The notes under the pieces were generated by a model, which was not told the DNA's origin, searched no databases, and saw nothing but the letters and a program-made list of their open reading frames with translations. The translations under genes and the position numbers were made by a program. From an uncultured Pelagibacteraceae bacterium (GTDB lineage: Bacteria > Pseudomonadota > Alphaproteobacteria > Pelagibacterales > Pelagibacteraceae), in assembly GCA_902594255.1 (NCBI GenBank), contig CACJLN010000002.1, positions 62,001 to 126,000 of the forward strand: 64,000 nucleotides of DNA, given 5' to 3'. The first letter of the stretch is position 1. Every line of letters begins with the position of its first letter. Shown in pieces: positions 1-8,342 of the stretch.

Positions 1-243
1 AAGCAACAAAAAGCTTTGATGAAAGCTGGTAAAGTTGCTGAGAAATACATGACAGCTCAAGTAGAAAACTTAGACAAAAAGTTTGAAGATGCTTATAAAG
101 CTGCAGGTGTAAAATTAGTATACATGGATGCAAAAGACCATGCTGCATGGGTAGAGATTGCAAAAAAATCTTCTCATAAGGCATTTGCTGATAAAGTTCC
201 AGGTGGCGATAAGCTAATGGAAATGGCTTTAGCAGTTAAATAA
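1..243 (+). CDS. dctP: TRAP transporter solute-binding protein, C-terminal part (DctP family)
   Basis: The reading frame is open from the first base of the window, so this is the last 80 residues of a longer gene that begins upstream; the track's ATG at 16 is internal. It is the C-terminal helical part of a periplasmic binding protein, ending in MALAVK. It is assigned to DctP because DctQ and DctM homologues follow directly on the same strand after one terminator. The visible part contains no ligand-binding residues, so the substrate cannot be read. Malonate or another small dicarboxylate is suggested only by the malonyl-CoA decarboxylase at the end of the operon. Confidence 0.8.
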   Translation, partial: KQQKALMKAGKVAEKYMTAQVENLDKKFEDAYKAAGVKLVYMDAKDHAAWVEIAKKSSHKAFADKVPGGDKLMEMALAVK

Positions 244-257
244 AATAATATATAAAG

Positions 258-293
258 AACCCCTATTTATTCTTATTAAATAGGGGTTTTTTT
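258..293 (+). terminator. Intra-operon rho-independent terminator between dctP and dctQ
   Basis: A perfect 12-bp stem (AACCCCTATTTA / TAAATAGGGGTT) with a 7-nt loop is followed by a run of seven T. The dctQ ATG follows the T-run with no spacer. It probably ends most transcripts after the abundantly needed binding protein and lets a minority read through to the permease genes. Confidence 0.9.
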
Positions 294-788
294 ATGAAAA
301 AAAAGTATCTTCAATTTTGTGATCTAATAGCTAAAGCATGTGGTGCTTTTGCTGTATTAGCATTGCTATTATCAATCTTAGTAATCGTTGAACTTGTTTT
401 TGAAAGATATTTTTTTCAAAGAGCAATTACATGGCAAACAGAACTTGTAACTATGTTGTTAGTTGCTTCAACTTTTATAGGAAGTGTATACGTCCTAAGC
501 GAAAAAGCTCATGTTAGCATGGAATGGATTTACGATTTTTTATCAAAAAAAAATATAATTAGATTAAAAATATTTACATCTTCTATAAGTTTATTATTTT
601 TTCTAATTTTATTTTATTTTGGATTCTTGATGTTCGAAGAAGCATTTACTAAAAATTATTCAACAGGAACTGTTTGGGATCCACCTCTATGGATACCATA
701 TTCATCAATGATGTTAGGGGCTTTATTAATGATATTACAGTATATCGCAGAAATTATAAAATTAACTGATGAAGAGGATTTTAAATAA
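294..788 (+). CDS. dctQ: TRAP transporter small permease subunit (DctQ family)
   Basis: This 164-aa integral membrane protein has about four predicted transmembrane segments, the usual topology and length of the TRAP small permease, which scaffolds the large permease in the inner membrane. The second segment region carries the family-typical Trp-Gln-x-Glu pattern (ITWQTELVTM). The start at 294 sits immediately after the terminator T-run; the only purine-rich element upstream is the GGGG inside the hairpin's 3' arm, so initiation may depend on hairpin state. Its stop is directly followed by the dctM ATG, so the two are probably translationally coupled. Confidence 0.9.
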   Translation: MKKKYLQFCDLIAKACGAFAVLALLLSILVIVELVFERYFFQRAITWQTELVTMLLVASTFIGSVYVLSEKAHVSMEWIYDFLSKKNIIRLKIFTSSISLLFFLILFYFGFLMFEEAFTKNYSTGTVWDPPLWIPYSSMMLGALLMILQYIAEIIKLTDEEDFK

Positions 789-2120
789 ATGGATCCACTT
801 ATAATAGCGTTAATTGTTGCAGTTTTTACTTTATTGGTACTTTTTTCAGGAATTCCAATCGCTTTTGGTTTGAGTTTTGTTTCGATAGCTTTGTTAGTAA
901 CATTTGAGGGTTTTCAAATGCTTGATGTATTCGCTGAAACATTTTTTGCTGGATTAAACTCATTTGTTTTACTTTCTATACCAATGTTTATTTTAATGGG
1001 TATGGCTGTTGCTAACTCACCTGCAGGCAAAGATTTATATACAGGGTTAGATAGATGGCTTTGGAGAGTGCCAGGTGGATTAGTAATTTCAAATATTGGA
1101 GCATGTTCAATCTTTGCAGCATTAAGTGGATCTAGCCCAGCAACTTGTGCAGCAATTGGTACAATGGGAATACCAGAAATGAGGAAAAGAGGTTATTCTG
1201 ACCAGATCGCAACAGGAACTATTGCAGCTGGTGGAACTTTAGGAGTTTTAATTCCTCCAAGTATTGTTTTAATAGTTTATGGAATTGCAACAGGGACATC
1301 AATTGGTAGATTATTTTTATGTGGTCTTGTACCCGGCTTCATGTTGGCAGGAATGTTTGCAATTTGGGCACTTATTCATAGTTATTTCATTGATAAAGAT
1401 GCAGCAAAAGCTTTGAGAAACAGAGTTAGACCAACCCTAAAAGAAAAACTTGAGGTATTACCAAGAATTCTTCCTTTCTTGGCGATTATAGCTGGTGTTT
1501 TATATGTGCTTTATGGAGGAGTTGCTACACCGTCTGAGGCATCTGGAGTGGGAGCGTTCTTAGTTTTTGTGTTAATTGCCGTAGTATATAAAATTTATCA
1601 ACCAAGTAAAATTTGGAACATTGTTAAAGTTTCGATGAAAGAAAGTGTGATGATAATGTTTATCATTGCTGCATCATATCTTTTTGCTTTTACTCTCTCG
1701 CAGCTTTATGTAACCCAATCTTTGGCACAAAGTATGGTTGAATTAAGCTCAAATAAATGGGTCGTATTTATTTTAATTAATATTTTTCTTTTGATCGCTG
1801 GTTTCTTTTTACCTCCAGTCGCTGTTATTGTAATGACTTCAGCAATTTTATTACCAGTAATAACCACATTAGGTTTTGATCCTTACTGGTTCGCTATCGT
1901 ATTTACAATTAATATGGAGATTGGTTTAATAACACCACCAGTTGGATTAAATCTTTATATTATTAAAGGAATTACCCCAGATGTTAGTTTATCAGAAATT
2001 TTAAAAGGATCTATACCATTTATGATAATTATGGCTTTAGCCATAGTAATCCTATGTATTTTTCCTGAGATTGTTACATGGTTGCCTGATAAAATAATGG
2101 GTAAAGATCTTGGATTTTAA
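789..2120 (+). CDS. dctM: TRAP transporter large permease subunit (DctM family)
   Basis: This 443-aa, strongly hydrophobic protein has the length and about 12-segment topology of DctM, the sodium-coupled transport subunit of tripartite ATP-independent periplasmic transporters. Family signatures are visible: SIPMFILMGMAV near residue 63, the glycine-rich GTIAAGGTLGVLIPPS near residue 147, and a second re-entrant-type motif (INMEIGLITPPVGLNLY) near residue 375. The start ATG abuts the dctQ stop, and the 3' end overlaps dusA by 11 nt. The substrate cannot be read from the sequence. Confidence 0.93.
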   Translation: MDPLIIALIVAVFTLLVLFSGIPIAFGLSFVSIALLVTFEGFQMLDVFAETFFAGLNSFVLLSIPMFILMGMAVANSPAGKDLYTGLDRWLWRVPGGLVISNIGACSIFAALSGSSPATCAAIGTMGIPEMRKRGYSDQIATGTIAAGGTLGVLIPPSIVLIVYGIATGTSIGRLFLCGLVPGFMLAGMFAIWALIHSYFIDKDAAKALRNRVRPTLKEKLEVLPRILPFLAIIAGVLYVLYGGVATPSEASGVGAFLVFVLIAVVYKIYQPSKIWNIVKVSMKESVMIMFIIAASYLFAFTLSQLYVTQSLAQSMVELSSNKWVVFILINIFLLIAGFFLPPVAVIVMTSAILLPVITTLGFDPYWFAIVFTINMEIGLITPPVGLNLYIIKGITPDVSLSEILKGSIPFMIIMALAIVILCIFPEIVTWLPDKIMGKDLGF

Positions 2121-3114
2121 AAAAAAAATAAATAGAAAAATATCTGTTGCTCCAATGATGGATTGCACTGACAGACACGATCGTTTCTTTTTAAGACTGA
2201 TGAGCAAAAATGTAATGCTTTATACGGAGATGGTTGCTACAAAATCAGCAATTCATGGAGATAGAACAAAAATTTTATCTTATAGTCCTGAGGAAAAACC
2301 TTTGGCGTTACAAGTGGGTGGATCAAATGAGGAAGAATTGGCGGAAGTGGCTAAAATAGCAGAGGATATGGGCTATGACGAAATAAATATTAATCTTGGT
2401 TGCCCTAGTAAAAAAGTTCAAAAAAATAAGTTTGGAGCATGTTTAATGAAGGAACCAGATTTAGTTGCTGAATGTATCAATTCAATGGTTAATGCATGTA
2501 AAATCCCGGTTACAGCCAAAACTCGAATTGGTTTCGACAATACCGAAGAGCTTGATTATTTGAACAATTTTATTCATAAGATGAGAGATGCTGGTGCAAA
2601 AACTTTCATTTTGCATGCTAGAAAAGCAATATTAACTGGTTTATCGCCAAAGCAAAATTTGAGTATTCCCAAATTAAATTACAAAATGGTTTATGATATT
2701 AAAAAAGAAAATTCTAACTTAGAAATCATCATAAATGGTGGAATTACGAAAATTGAGGAGATTAAGAGTCATTTAAAATATTGTGATGGCGTAATGATTG
2801 GAAGATCAATTTATCAAAATCCTTATTCTTTAATAGAAATTGAAAAAGAAATTTTTAAAACAAAAAAAAATCCCACAAGAGAACAAGTCGTAGAAAAACT
2901 TTTAGAGTATGTTGATAAGGAAGTAAAATTAGGAACAAAAGTGAATCATATTATGAGACATACTGTGGGTTTATATCATGGACAAATTGGTTCAAAAAAA
3001 TGGAAAAGATATTTAAGTGATAATATGATGGCAAGAGACTCTGATTTTCAGAAAGCTAAGCATATTATGACTATTGTTCAGAATAATGAAAAAGCCAATC
3101 AAATGAGCCCATAA
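2110..3114 (+). CDS. dusA: tRNA-dihydrouridine synthase A
   Basis: This 334-aa FMN enzyme reduces uridine to dihydrouridine in the tRNA D-loop. It matches DusA rather than DusB/C: SVAPMMDCTDRHDRFFLR at the N terminus, LYTEMV, and the catalytic-cysteine region NLGCPSKKVQ...FGACLM near residue 100, followed by the FMN/phosphate loop HARKA and IINGGI. The frame begins with TTG inside the end of dctM, and no ATG lies before the conserved SVAP motif, so TTG at 2110 is the probable start. The gene overlaps dctM by 11 nt and the next gene by one base (TAATG), which suggests coupled translation within the transporter operon. Confidence 0.92.
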   Translation: MDFKKKINRKISVAPMMDCTDRHDRFFLRLMSKNVMLYTEMVATKSAIHGDRTKILSYSPEEKPLALQVGGSNEEELAEVAKIAEDMGYDEININLGCPSKKVQKNKFGACLMKEPDLVAECINSMVNACKIPVTAKTRIGFDNTEELDYLNNFIHKMRDAGAKTFILHARKAILTGLSPKQNLSIPKLNYKMVYDIKKENSNLEIIINGGITKIEEIKSHLKYCDGVMIGRSIYQNPYSLIEIEKEIFKTKKNPTREQVVEKLLEYVDKEVKLGTKVNHIMRHTVGLYHGQIGSKKWKRYLSDNMMARDSDFQKAKHIMTIVQNNEKANQMSP

Positions 3115-3950
3115 TGGAAGTTGTTAATTCAGGAGAATTACTAAATCTTTTGTTAGTCTTAGCTGCGGCCGCAGCAGTTGCAGGATTTATGGCAGGTTTG
3201 TTAGGTGTTGGTGGTGGTATCATTATGGTTCCAGCTTTATACTATGCTTTCACAGTTTTAGATTTTGATATTGTTACTAGAATGCATTTATCTGTTGGAA
3301 CATCTTTAGCAATAATTATCCCAACATCTATAATATCTACAAGAACTCATATGGAGTATAATGCAGTTGATTTTAAAATGGTAAAATCATTTGGAATTTT
3401 TATTCTTTTAGGTGTTATCAGTGGAACATTTTTAGCTGTAAATTTAAAAACTCCTACCTTAGTTTTATTTTTCTCAATATTTGCGTTTATTGTTGGATTA
3501 TTTTTTATTTTTGTTAGAGAAAAACTCATGCAAAATCCAAAAAAGATTTCAAATTTTGTAAAAAACATATCAGGTGTAATTATTGGCTTCATATCTGTTC
3601 CGCTTGGAATTGGGGGAGGATCTTTGATGGTACCGTTTATGAGAACTTTCGGTTATGATATAAGAAAATCTATAGGCACAGCTGCAGCGGTTGGTTTTCT
3701 GATTGCTTTAAGTGGGACTATCACAATGATGATAGGTGGAAATATAATTGATAACGTTAAATCGCCATTTAGTTTAGGATATATAAACATATTAGGTTTT
3801 ATTGTATTTGTTCCTGTGACGATGATTATGGCTAGAATTGGAGCAAAAGCAGTGTATAAAATCAATAAAACTTTGTTAAGTAAAATCTTTGGAACATTTT
3901 TAATTATTGTCTCTATTAGATCATTCGTGGAATATTTAACAATAAACTAA
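3114..3950 (+). CDS. TauE/SafE-family membrane permease
   Basis: This 278-aa polytopic protein has about eight transmembrane segments and two internally similar halves, each with a glycine-rich motif (GLLGVGGGIIMVPALYY near residue 30 and IGFISVPLGIGGGSLMVPF near residue 155). That duplication is diagnostic of the TauE/SafE (DUF81) family, whose members export sulfite, sulfonate-derived anions or organic acids. It starts on the overlapping TAATG with dusA and precedes malonyl-CoA decarboxylase. Context suggests movement of a small organic acid rather than sulfite, but this is inference. It is a distinct paralogue of the longer protein at 32.96 kb. Confidence 0.88.
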   Translation: MEVVNSGELLNLLLVLAAAAAVAGFMAGLLGVGGGIIMVPALYYAFTVLDFDIVTRMHLSVGTSLAIIIPTSIISTRTHMEYNAVDFKMVKSFGIFILLGVISGTFLAVNLKTPTLVLFFSIFAFIVGLFFIFVREKLMQNPKKISNFVKNISGVIIGFISVPLGIGGGSLMVPFMRTFGYDIRKSIGTAAAVGFLIALSGTITMMIGGNIIDNVKSPFSLGYINILGFIVFVPVTMIMARIGAKAVYKINKTLLSKIFGTFLIIVSIRSFVEYLTIN

Positions 3951-3982
3951 AGAGACAAGACAATGATACATTTGAGTATATC

Positions 3983-5287
3983 ATGTTTAATTTAAAAGAG
4001 ATAATTTCATCAATCGCCGATGCAGGTCAAAAGTTATTCAAAAAAAGTGTAGTAAAAAAAAATAATTTAGACTCAATCATTTCACTGTGTGATGATTTAA
4101 TTTCGAATAAAGGTGCTGCATTTGGTATTACTGTAGCAAGAGATATTACTGATTTATACCATACGTTAACCCCAGAAAATAAATTATTATTTTTTAAAAA
4201 GATAAATGAAAAATATAAACCTAATCATACCAAGGTAAATGAAGCTATAAATGCATATAAAGAAAAACAAGACGACAAGAATCTTTTTAATTTATTTGTA
4301 GTTACTGAGGGTAGAAGAAGAGAACTTTTTAGAAGAATGAATATGTCACCTAACGGGATTTCAACAATTGTTACTTTAAGAGAAGATTTGTTAAAAATTT
4401 TAAAAGACAATCAAGAGTTAAAACCTCTTGATGATGATTTGCGCGAATTATTTAAATCCTGGTTTAACCCAGGCTTCCTTAAGCTGCATAAAGTGACATG
4501 GAATACTAAAGCCGCAGTTTTAGAAAAAATTATGAAATATGAAAGAGTTCATGAAATAAAGAATATGGACGAGCTTAAACGAAGACTGGGTGAAGATAGG
4601 AGATTTTTTTCTTATTTTCATCCAGCACTAGAGGATGAGCCAATAATTTTTGTACAAGTAGCTTTAACTAATGGGTTAGGTAAATCTATTCAAGAAATAA
4701 TGAAACCAAGAACAGAGGGAGAAAAAAAATATGACACAGCAACTTTTTATTCAATAAGCAATTGTCAACAAGGTCTTGAAAGAGTAACTCTTGGAAACTT
4801 TTTAATCAAAAGAGTTGTTTTTGAAATTCAGGAAGAATTGCCAAATATTAAAAATTTCGGCACTCTTTCACCAATAATTGGATTTAGGAATTGGTTTTCT
4901 TATTTAGAGGATAATAAAATTAAAAATATCGTCGGTCAAAAATTTTTTGAAAATGTAATTTTCTTAAGATCATCTGATTTAAAAATTGGTGATAAAAGAA
5001 TTATAGATAATAAAGATGTTATAATAAAATTAGTAGCTCATTATTTAATAAATGAAAAAAATAAGAAAAATCTTCCGATAAATGATGTTTGTAGATTTCA
5101 TTTAGGTAATGGAGCTATAATAGAGGATATAGTTATTAACGCAAATGTATCGGACGTAGGTTTTAATAGATCATTTGGAGTTATGGTCAATTATCTTTAT
5201 GAGCTTAAAAACATAGAAAAAAATCATGAGGATTACATAAACAATAAAAAGATAATTATTTCAGAAAAATTGAAGAAAAAGTTATAA
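3983..5287 (+). CDS. Malonyl-CoA decarboxylase
   Basis: This 434-aa protein has the two-domain layout of malonyl-CoA decarboxylase, which converts malonyl-CoA to acetyl-CoA and CO2: a helical N-terminal domain, then a GCN5-acetyltransferase-like catalytic domain. Conserved motifs include FFSYFHPALEDEP near residue 208, TATFYSISNCQQGL near 252 with the family Ser, TLSPIIGFRNW near 295, and the C-terminal RFHLGNGA (catalytic-region His) followed by GVMVNYLY. It is the last gene of the TRAP/dusA/TauE run, 32 nt after the permease, and its tail overlaps the convergent DUF2061 gene by 6 nt. A role in malonate use is plausible, but no malonyl-CoA synthetase is visible here. Confidence 0.9.
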   Translation: MFNLKEIISSIADAGQKLFKKSVVKKNNLDSIISLCDDLISNKGAAFGITVARDITDLYHTLTPENKLLFFKKINEKYKPNHTKVNEAINAYKEKQDDKNLFNLFVVTEGRRRELFRRMNMSPNGISTIVTLREDLLKILKDNQELKPLDDDLRELFKSWFNPGFLKLHKVTWNTKAAVLEKIMKYERVHEIKNMDELKRRLGEDRRFFSYFHPALEDEPIIFVQVALTNGLGKSIQEIMKPRTEGEKKYDTATFYSISNCQQGLERVTLGNFLIKRVVFEIQEELPNIKNFGTLSPIIGFRNWFSYLEDNKIKNIVGQKFFENVIFLRSSDLKIGDKRIIDNKDVIIKLVAHYLINEKNKKNLPINDVCRFHLGNGAIIEDIVINANVSDVGFNRSFGVMVNYLYELKNIEKNHEDYINNKKIIISEKLKKKL

Positions 5288-5503
5288 ATTTTTTTCTTTA
5301 TTTAAATCTGTGCCCCATTTTATTTTATTCCAAATTCTTTCGTGAAAATAATAAAAAAATAAAGGAATTATTGATCCAATCCCAAGGACTCCAGCAACTT
5401 TTATTGAACCAGTAAAAATATAGCCAAATATCATCCAATAAACAAAGATTAAAAATCTCCACGAAAAAGTTTTTGCTACTGATCTAATTTTTTTATCAGC
5501 CAT
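5282..5503 (-). CDS. DUF2061 small membrane protein
   Basis: This 73-aa protein has two hydrophobic segments and the DUF2061 pattern: a basic N terminus with KTFSWRFL, a GSIKVAGVLGIGS middle, and an aromatic C-terminal YYFHERIWNKIKWG. DUF2061 proteins are small inner-membrane proteins of unknown function, often found beside sulfur-assimilation or transport genes in other bacteria. It is the last gene of a minus-strand run, separated from the upstream phosphohexomutase by about 250 nt holding a strong hairpin terminator, so it probably has its own promoter. The assignment is confident; the function is not known. Confidence 0.85.
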   Translation of the reverse strand: MADKKIRSVAKTFSWRFLIFVYWMIFGYIFTGSIKVAGVLGIGSIIPLFFYYFHERIWNKIKWGTDLNKEKNL

Positions 5504-5537
5504 TGAAAGATTTCTTGATTAATTAAATCTCAATTCC

Positions 5538-5575
5538 AAAAAAAAGAGGTGACTTCAGTCTCCCTCCATCACCTC
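5538..5575 (-). terminator. Hairpin with T8 tail (minus-strand terminator or end of a small RNA)
   Basis: On the minus strand a perfect 7-bp stem (GAGGTGA / TCACCTC) encloses a 16-nt G-rich loop (GGAGGGAGAC inside) and is followed directly by eight T. This is a canonical rho-independent terminator lying 180 nt beyond the stop of the phosphohexomutase gene. The surrounding interval 5504-5757 contains no other ORF I can support. Confidence 0.75.
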
Positions 5576-5757
5576 AATTGATTTTTTAATTGATTCTCAA
5601 AATTTTTTTTAACACTTATTAGTTGTATTTAAAGTTTATTAAACTTACTTTAAAGATATGAAATTGTTTTGAGCCTTAAATATTGTAAGGTTTTTGAAAT
5701 CCTAAAGAAAATTTCACACTTGATACAAAAATTAAACAAATCTGTTTAACGTAAAAA

Positions 5758-7212
5758 CTAAATTTTTTGGTCGTATTCACCAATTTTACCAGTCTTTTGA
5801 AGTAATCCATCAATGAAATCAAATATTTTTTTCTTTCTTTCATCTGATGTAGGACTTTCAGCAACGACGACCAATGAAGGTTTGTTTGAAGAGGCTCTAA
5901 TTAAACCCCATGAGCCATCTGAGAAAGAAAACCTTACTCCATTAACTGTTAATACTTCATTAATTTCTTGACTATCAATAAGAATTTTATCCTCTTTAAT
6001 TTTCTGGACTTCTCTCACAAGATCCTCAACAACTTTATATTTTTCTTCATCTTTACAGAAAGGAGCCATTGTTGGTGTTTGGTAAGTTTTTGGTAATTCA
6101 CTTATAATTTCATTCATCTTTTTATTTTGATTATTTAATAAATGACAAACCTGGATCGCAGAATTTATCCCATCATCATACCCATATCCTAAGGGCTTAT
6201 TAAAAAAGAAATGACCGCTTTTTTCAAATCCAGCAAGCGCCTTTTCATGATTTACTTTTCTTTTGATGTGTGAATGTCCTGTTTTCCAATATATTGTCTC
6301 ACAATTATTATTCTTCAAAACTTCATCCGTTGAATAAAGACCAGTTGATTTTACATCAACTACAAATTTAGAATTTTTATGGTTTGGTGCTAAATTTCTT
6401 GCAATTAATAACCCTATTTTATCTGAAAAAATCTCGTTTCCTTGATCATCAATTACCCCAACTCTATCACCATCTCCATCAAAACCAAATCCAATATCAG
6501 CATTATTATCTTTTACTGCTTTTGCTATAGCATGTAACATTTCTAAATCTTCTGGATTTGGATTGTATTTTGGAAAAGTCCAATCTAATTCACAATCAAG
6601 TTCTATTACTTCACAACCGATCCCTCTTAAAATATCAGGAGCAAAAACTCCAGCTGTACCATTTCCACACGCAACAACAGTCTTGATTTTTTTTCGTATC
6701 TGATTCTTTTCAATTAAATCTTGTTTATAGATTTTATCAAAATTTTTAATTTGTTTTTCGTTTCCAATTCCACTTAGGAATTTTTCATTTAGAGTAATTT
6801 CTTTTAATTCCTTCATTTCATCTGGTGCATGTGTTAATCCTTTTTGAATTCCCATTTTTACACCTGTCCAACCATTTTCATTATGACTAGCCGTTACCAT
6901 CGCAACCGCATCAGTATTTAATTCAAATTGTGCAAAATAAACCATTGGAGATAATGATAATCCAACATCTTCCACGTTGCAGCCTGTTGATTTTAAACCC
7001 TCTTTGAGAGCAGTTTTAATTTCTTCACTGTAAGATCTATAATCATGACCAACGACAATTCTTGGATTATTTTTTTTCGTGTGTTTAATGATTTGGGATC
7101 CTAAACCTTTTCCTAAATTTTTAATACCAGCTTTGTTGATATCTTTTTTATATATCCACCTAGCATCATATTCTCGAAAACCAAATTTATCTATTAAAAC
7201 TTTATCATTCAT
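5758..7212 (-). CDS. Phosphomannomutase/phosphoglucomutase
   Basis: This 484-aa alpha-D-phosphohexomutase interconverts hexose 1- and 6-phosphates for surface polysaccharide or nucleotide-sugar synthesis. The phosphoserine loop TASHNENGWTG places the catalytic Ser at about residue 109. The metal-binding loop FGFDGDGDRVG lies near residue 243, the sugar-specificity loop GFEKSGH near 326, and the phosphate-binding loop RASSNKPSLVV near 440, giving all four domains in order. The length is usual for the family. It lies 24 nt downstream of the GT17 gene on the same strand, consistent with a small cell-surface sugar operon. Phosphomannomutase and phosphoglucomutase activity cannot be told apart here. 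Confidence 0.9.
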   Translation of the reverse strand: MNDKVLIDKFGFREYDARWIYKKDINKAGIKNLGKGLGSQIIKHTKKNNPRIVVGHDYRSYSEEIKTALKEGLKSTGCNVEDVGLSLSPMVYFAQFELNTDAVAMVTASHNENGWTGVKMGIQKGLTHAPDEMKELKEITLNEKFLSGIGNEKQIKNFDKIYKQDLIEKNQIRKKIKTVVACGNGTAGVFAPDILRGIGCEVIELDCELDWTFPKYNPNPEDLEMLHAIAKAVKDNNADIGFGFDGDGDRVGVIDDQGNEIFSDKIGLLIARNLAPNHKNSKFVVDVKSTGLYSTDEVLKNNNCETIYWKTGHSHIKRKVNHEKALAGFEKSGHFFFNKPLGYGYDDGINSAIQVCHLLNNQNKKMNEIISELPKTYQTPTMAPFCKDEEKYKVVEDLVREVQKIKEDKILIDSQEINEVLTVNGVRFSFSDGSWGLIRASSNKPSLVVVAESPTSDERKKKIFDFIDGLLQKTGKIGEYDQKI

Positions 7213-7236
7213 ATATTTTAGTTGTCAGTATTCGTT

Positions 7237-8130
7237 TTAGTCAAACCATTCTTTAAATTTTACCTGGTTATCAGCAGAATTTAAATAATCTGGTAAATGA
7301 TGATTATCAATCTTTTTTAATTTATAATTAAAATTCCATCTTTCTTTATATTTTTCCTTATCAACAAAGTGATTAAAAAAAACTTCTTTATTATCAATTT
7401 TTTTTTGAAGATCATTAACGGTCATACCGCTCAACTCAAATTCATCATGATGTCCAAAATTAGTCAATTTTTCATAGAGTTTCTCAGCAGTCATTATATT
7501 TGTAAAGTGCCAACCCCCATCGTTTATTATTTCTAAATTTATATATCTTGTATTCGAAAAAAGTGTATCAATTCTCCAAAAAGGATACTTCTTATTTTTT
7601 AAATTCCTAAGCCACGACATAGAAACTAGGTTCTTTTTTTTTGCCGCTTTAGAGCCATACCATGGGATTAAATCATATAATAAATTTAACTTATAATAAA
7701 AGAATAATTGTTTAAAAATTATTATATTTTTGTTCGAATTTTTGAATTGTTTTGATTTTAGATTTGGTATTTCATCATTATCACTTAGTATTATTAGGTC
7801 ATTATCAGAGGCTTTATCTATTGCTTTGATCATATAGTCATATGAAAGATTTATTCTTTTTAAGCTATCTGATCTTTTTTCATGCGGTTTGGCTAAACCA
7901 TTTTTTAATCCTATTATATCCTCAGGTTCTTCATCTATGATTATATAAGAAATTTTATCTTTAAATTTAGGATAGTTGTTTATATCAAAATTAAGTTTTT
8001 TCTTTTTACCACTATGGGAAATAGTTGATTCACAAACAATGAATTTCTCAACATAATCGTTTAATATATTGAACCTCAAATCCATCATTAAATGCTCAGA
8101 ATAGAATGTAGTGCAATCAAAAATCTTCAT
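7237..8130 (-). CDS. Glycosyltransferase family 17 protein
   Basis: This 297-aa cytosolic protein resembles GT17 (beta-1,4-N-acetylglucosaminyltransferase-like) enzymes: an N-terminal MKIFDCTTFYSEHLMMDLR, then VEKFIVCEST, and the acidic ILSDNDEIPN motif near residue 118 that should bind the metal and nucleotide sugar. There is no signal peptide or membrane anchor. It is probably the first gene of a transcription unit with the phosphohexomutase. Acceptor and donor sugars are unknown. The coding is very AT-rich, like its neighbours, with no clear sign of recent transfer. Confidence 0.8.
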   Translation of the reverse strand: MKIFDCTTFYSEHLMMDLRFNILNDYVEKFIVCESTISHSGKKKKLNFDINNYPKFKDKISYIIIDEEPEDIIGLKNGLAKPHEKRSDSLKRINLSYDYMIKAIDKASDNDLIILSDNDEIPNLKSKQFKNSNKNIIIFKQLFFYYKLNLLYDLIPWYGSKAAKKKNLVSMSWLRNLKNKKYPFWRIDTLFSNTRYINLEIINDGGWHFTNIMTAEKLYEKLTNFGHHDEFELSGMTVNDLQKKIDNKEVFFNHFVDKEKYKERWNFNYKLKKIDNHHLPDYLNSADNQVKFKEWFD

Positions 8131-8294
8131 ATATTATTTTATTTATCACCTATTAGTCGTTTAGGGCTTTAATTTTAATATTGACTTACTTTATTTGTTA
8201 ATTTTATGTAATTTAATTGTTGATTTTTTTTTTCTATGTTCTATAAATGTTCTATTGATTTACTGATTATATAGTATATTAATAATTTGTGCAT

Positions 8295-8309
8295 ACAACA
8301 TCTAGTTGT
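8295..8309. promoter_or_regulatory. Inverted repeat upstream of nrdAB
   Basis: ACAAC-ATCTA-GTTGT lies 34 nt before the nrdA ATG, inside the 212-nt intergenic region 8131-8342 that separates the divergent GT17 gene. It could be an operator, or a short leader hairpin. It does not match the usual NrdR box well, so no regulator is named. Confidence 0.4.
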
Positions 8310-8342
8310 TTTAGCCAAAATAACAATTTATAATAATATTTT

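Noticed and set aside
3347-3865. Two minus-strand ORFs inside the TauE-type gene
   Set aside because: They are reverse-frame shadows of a membrane-protein gene with clear family motifs on the plus strand.
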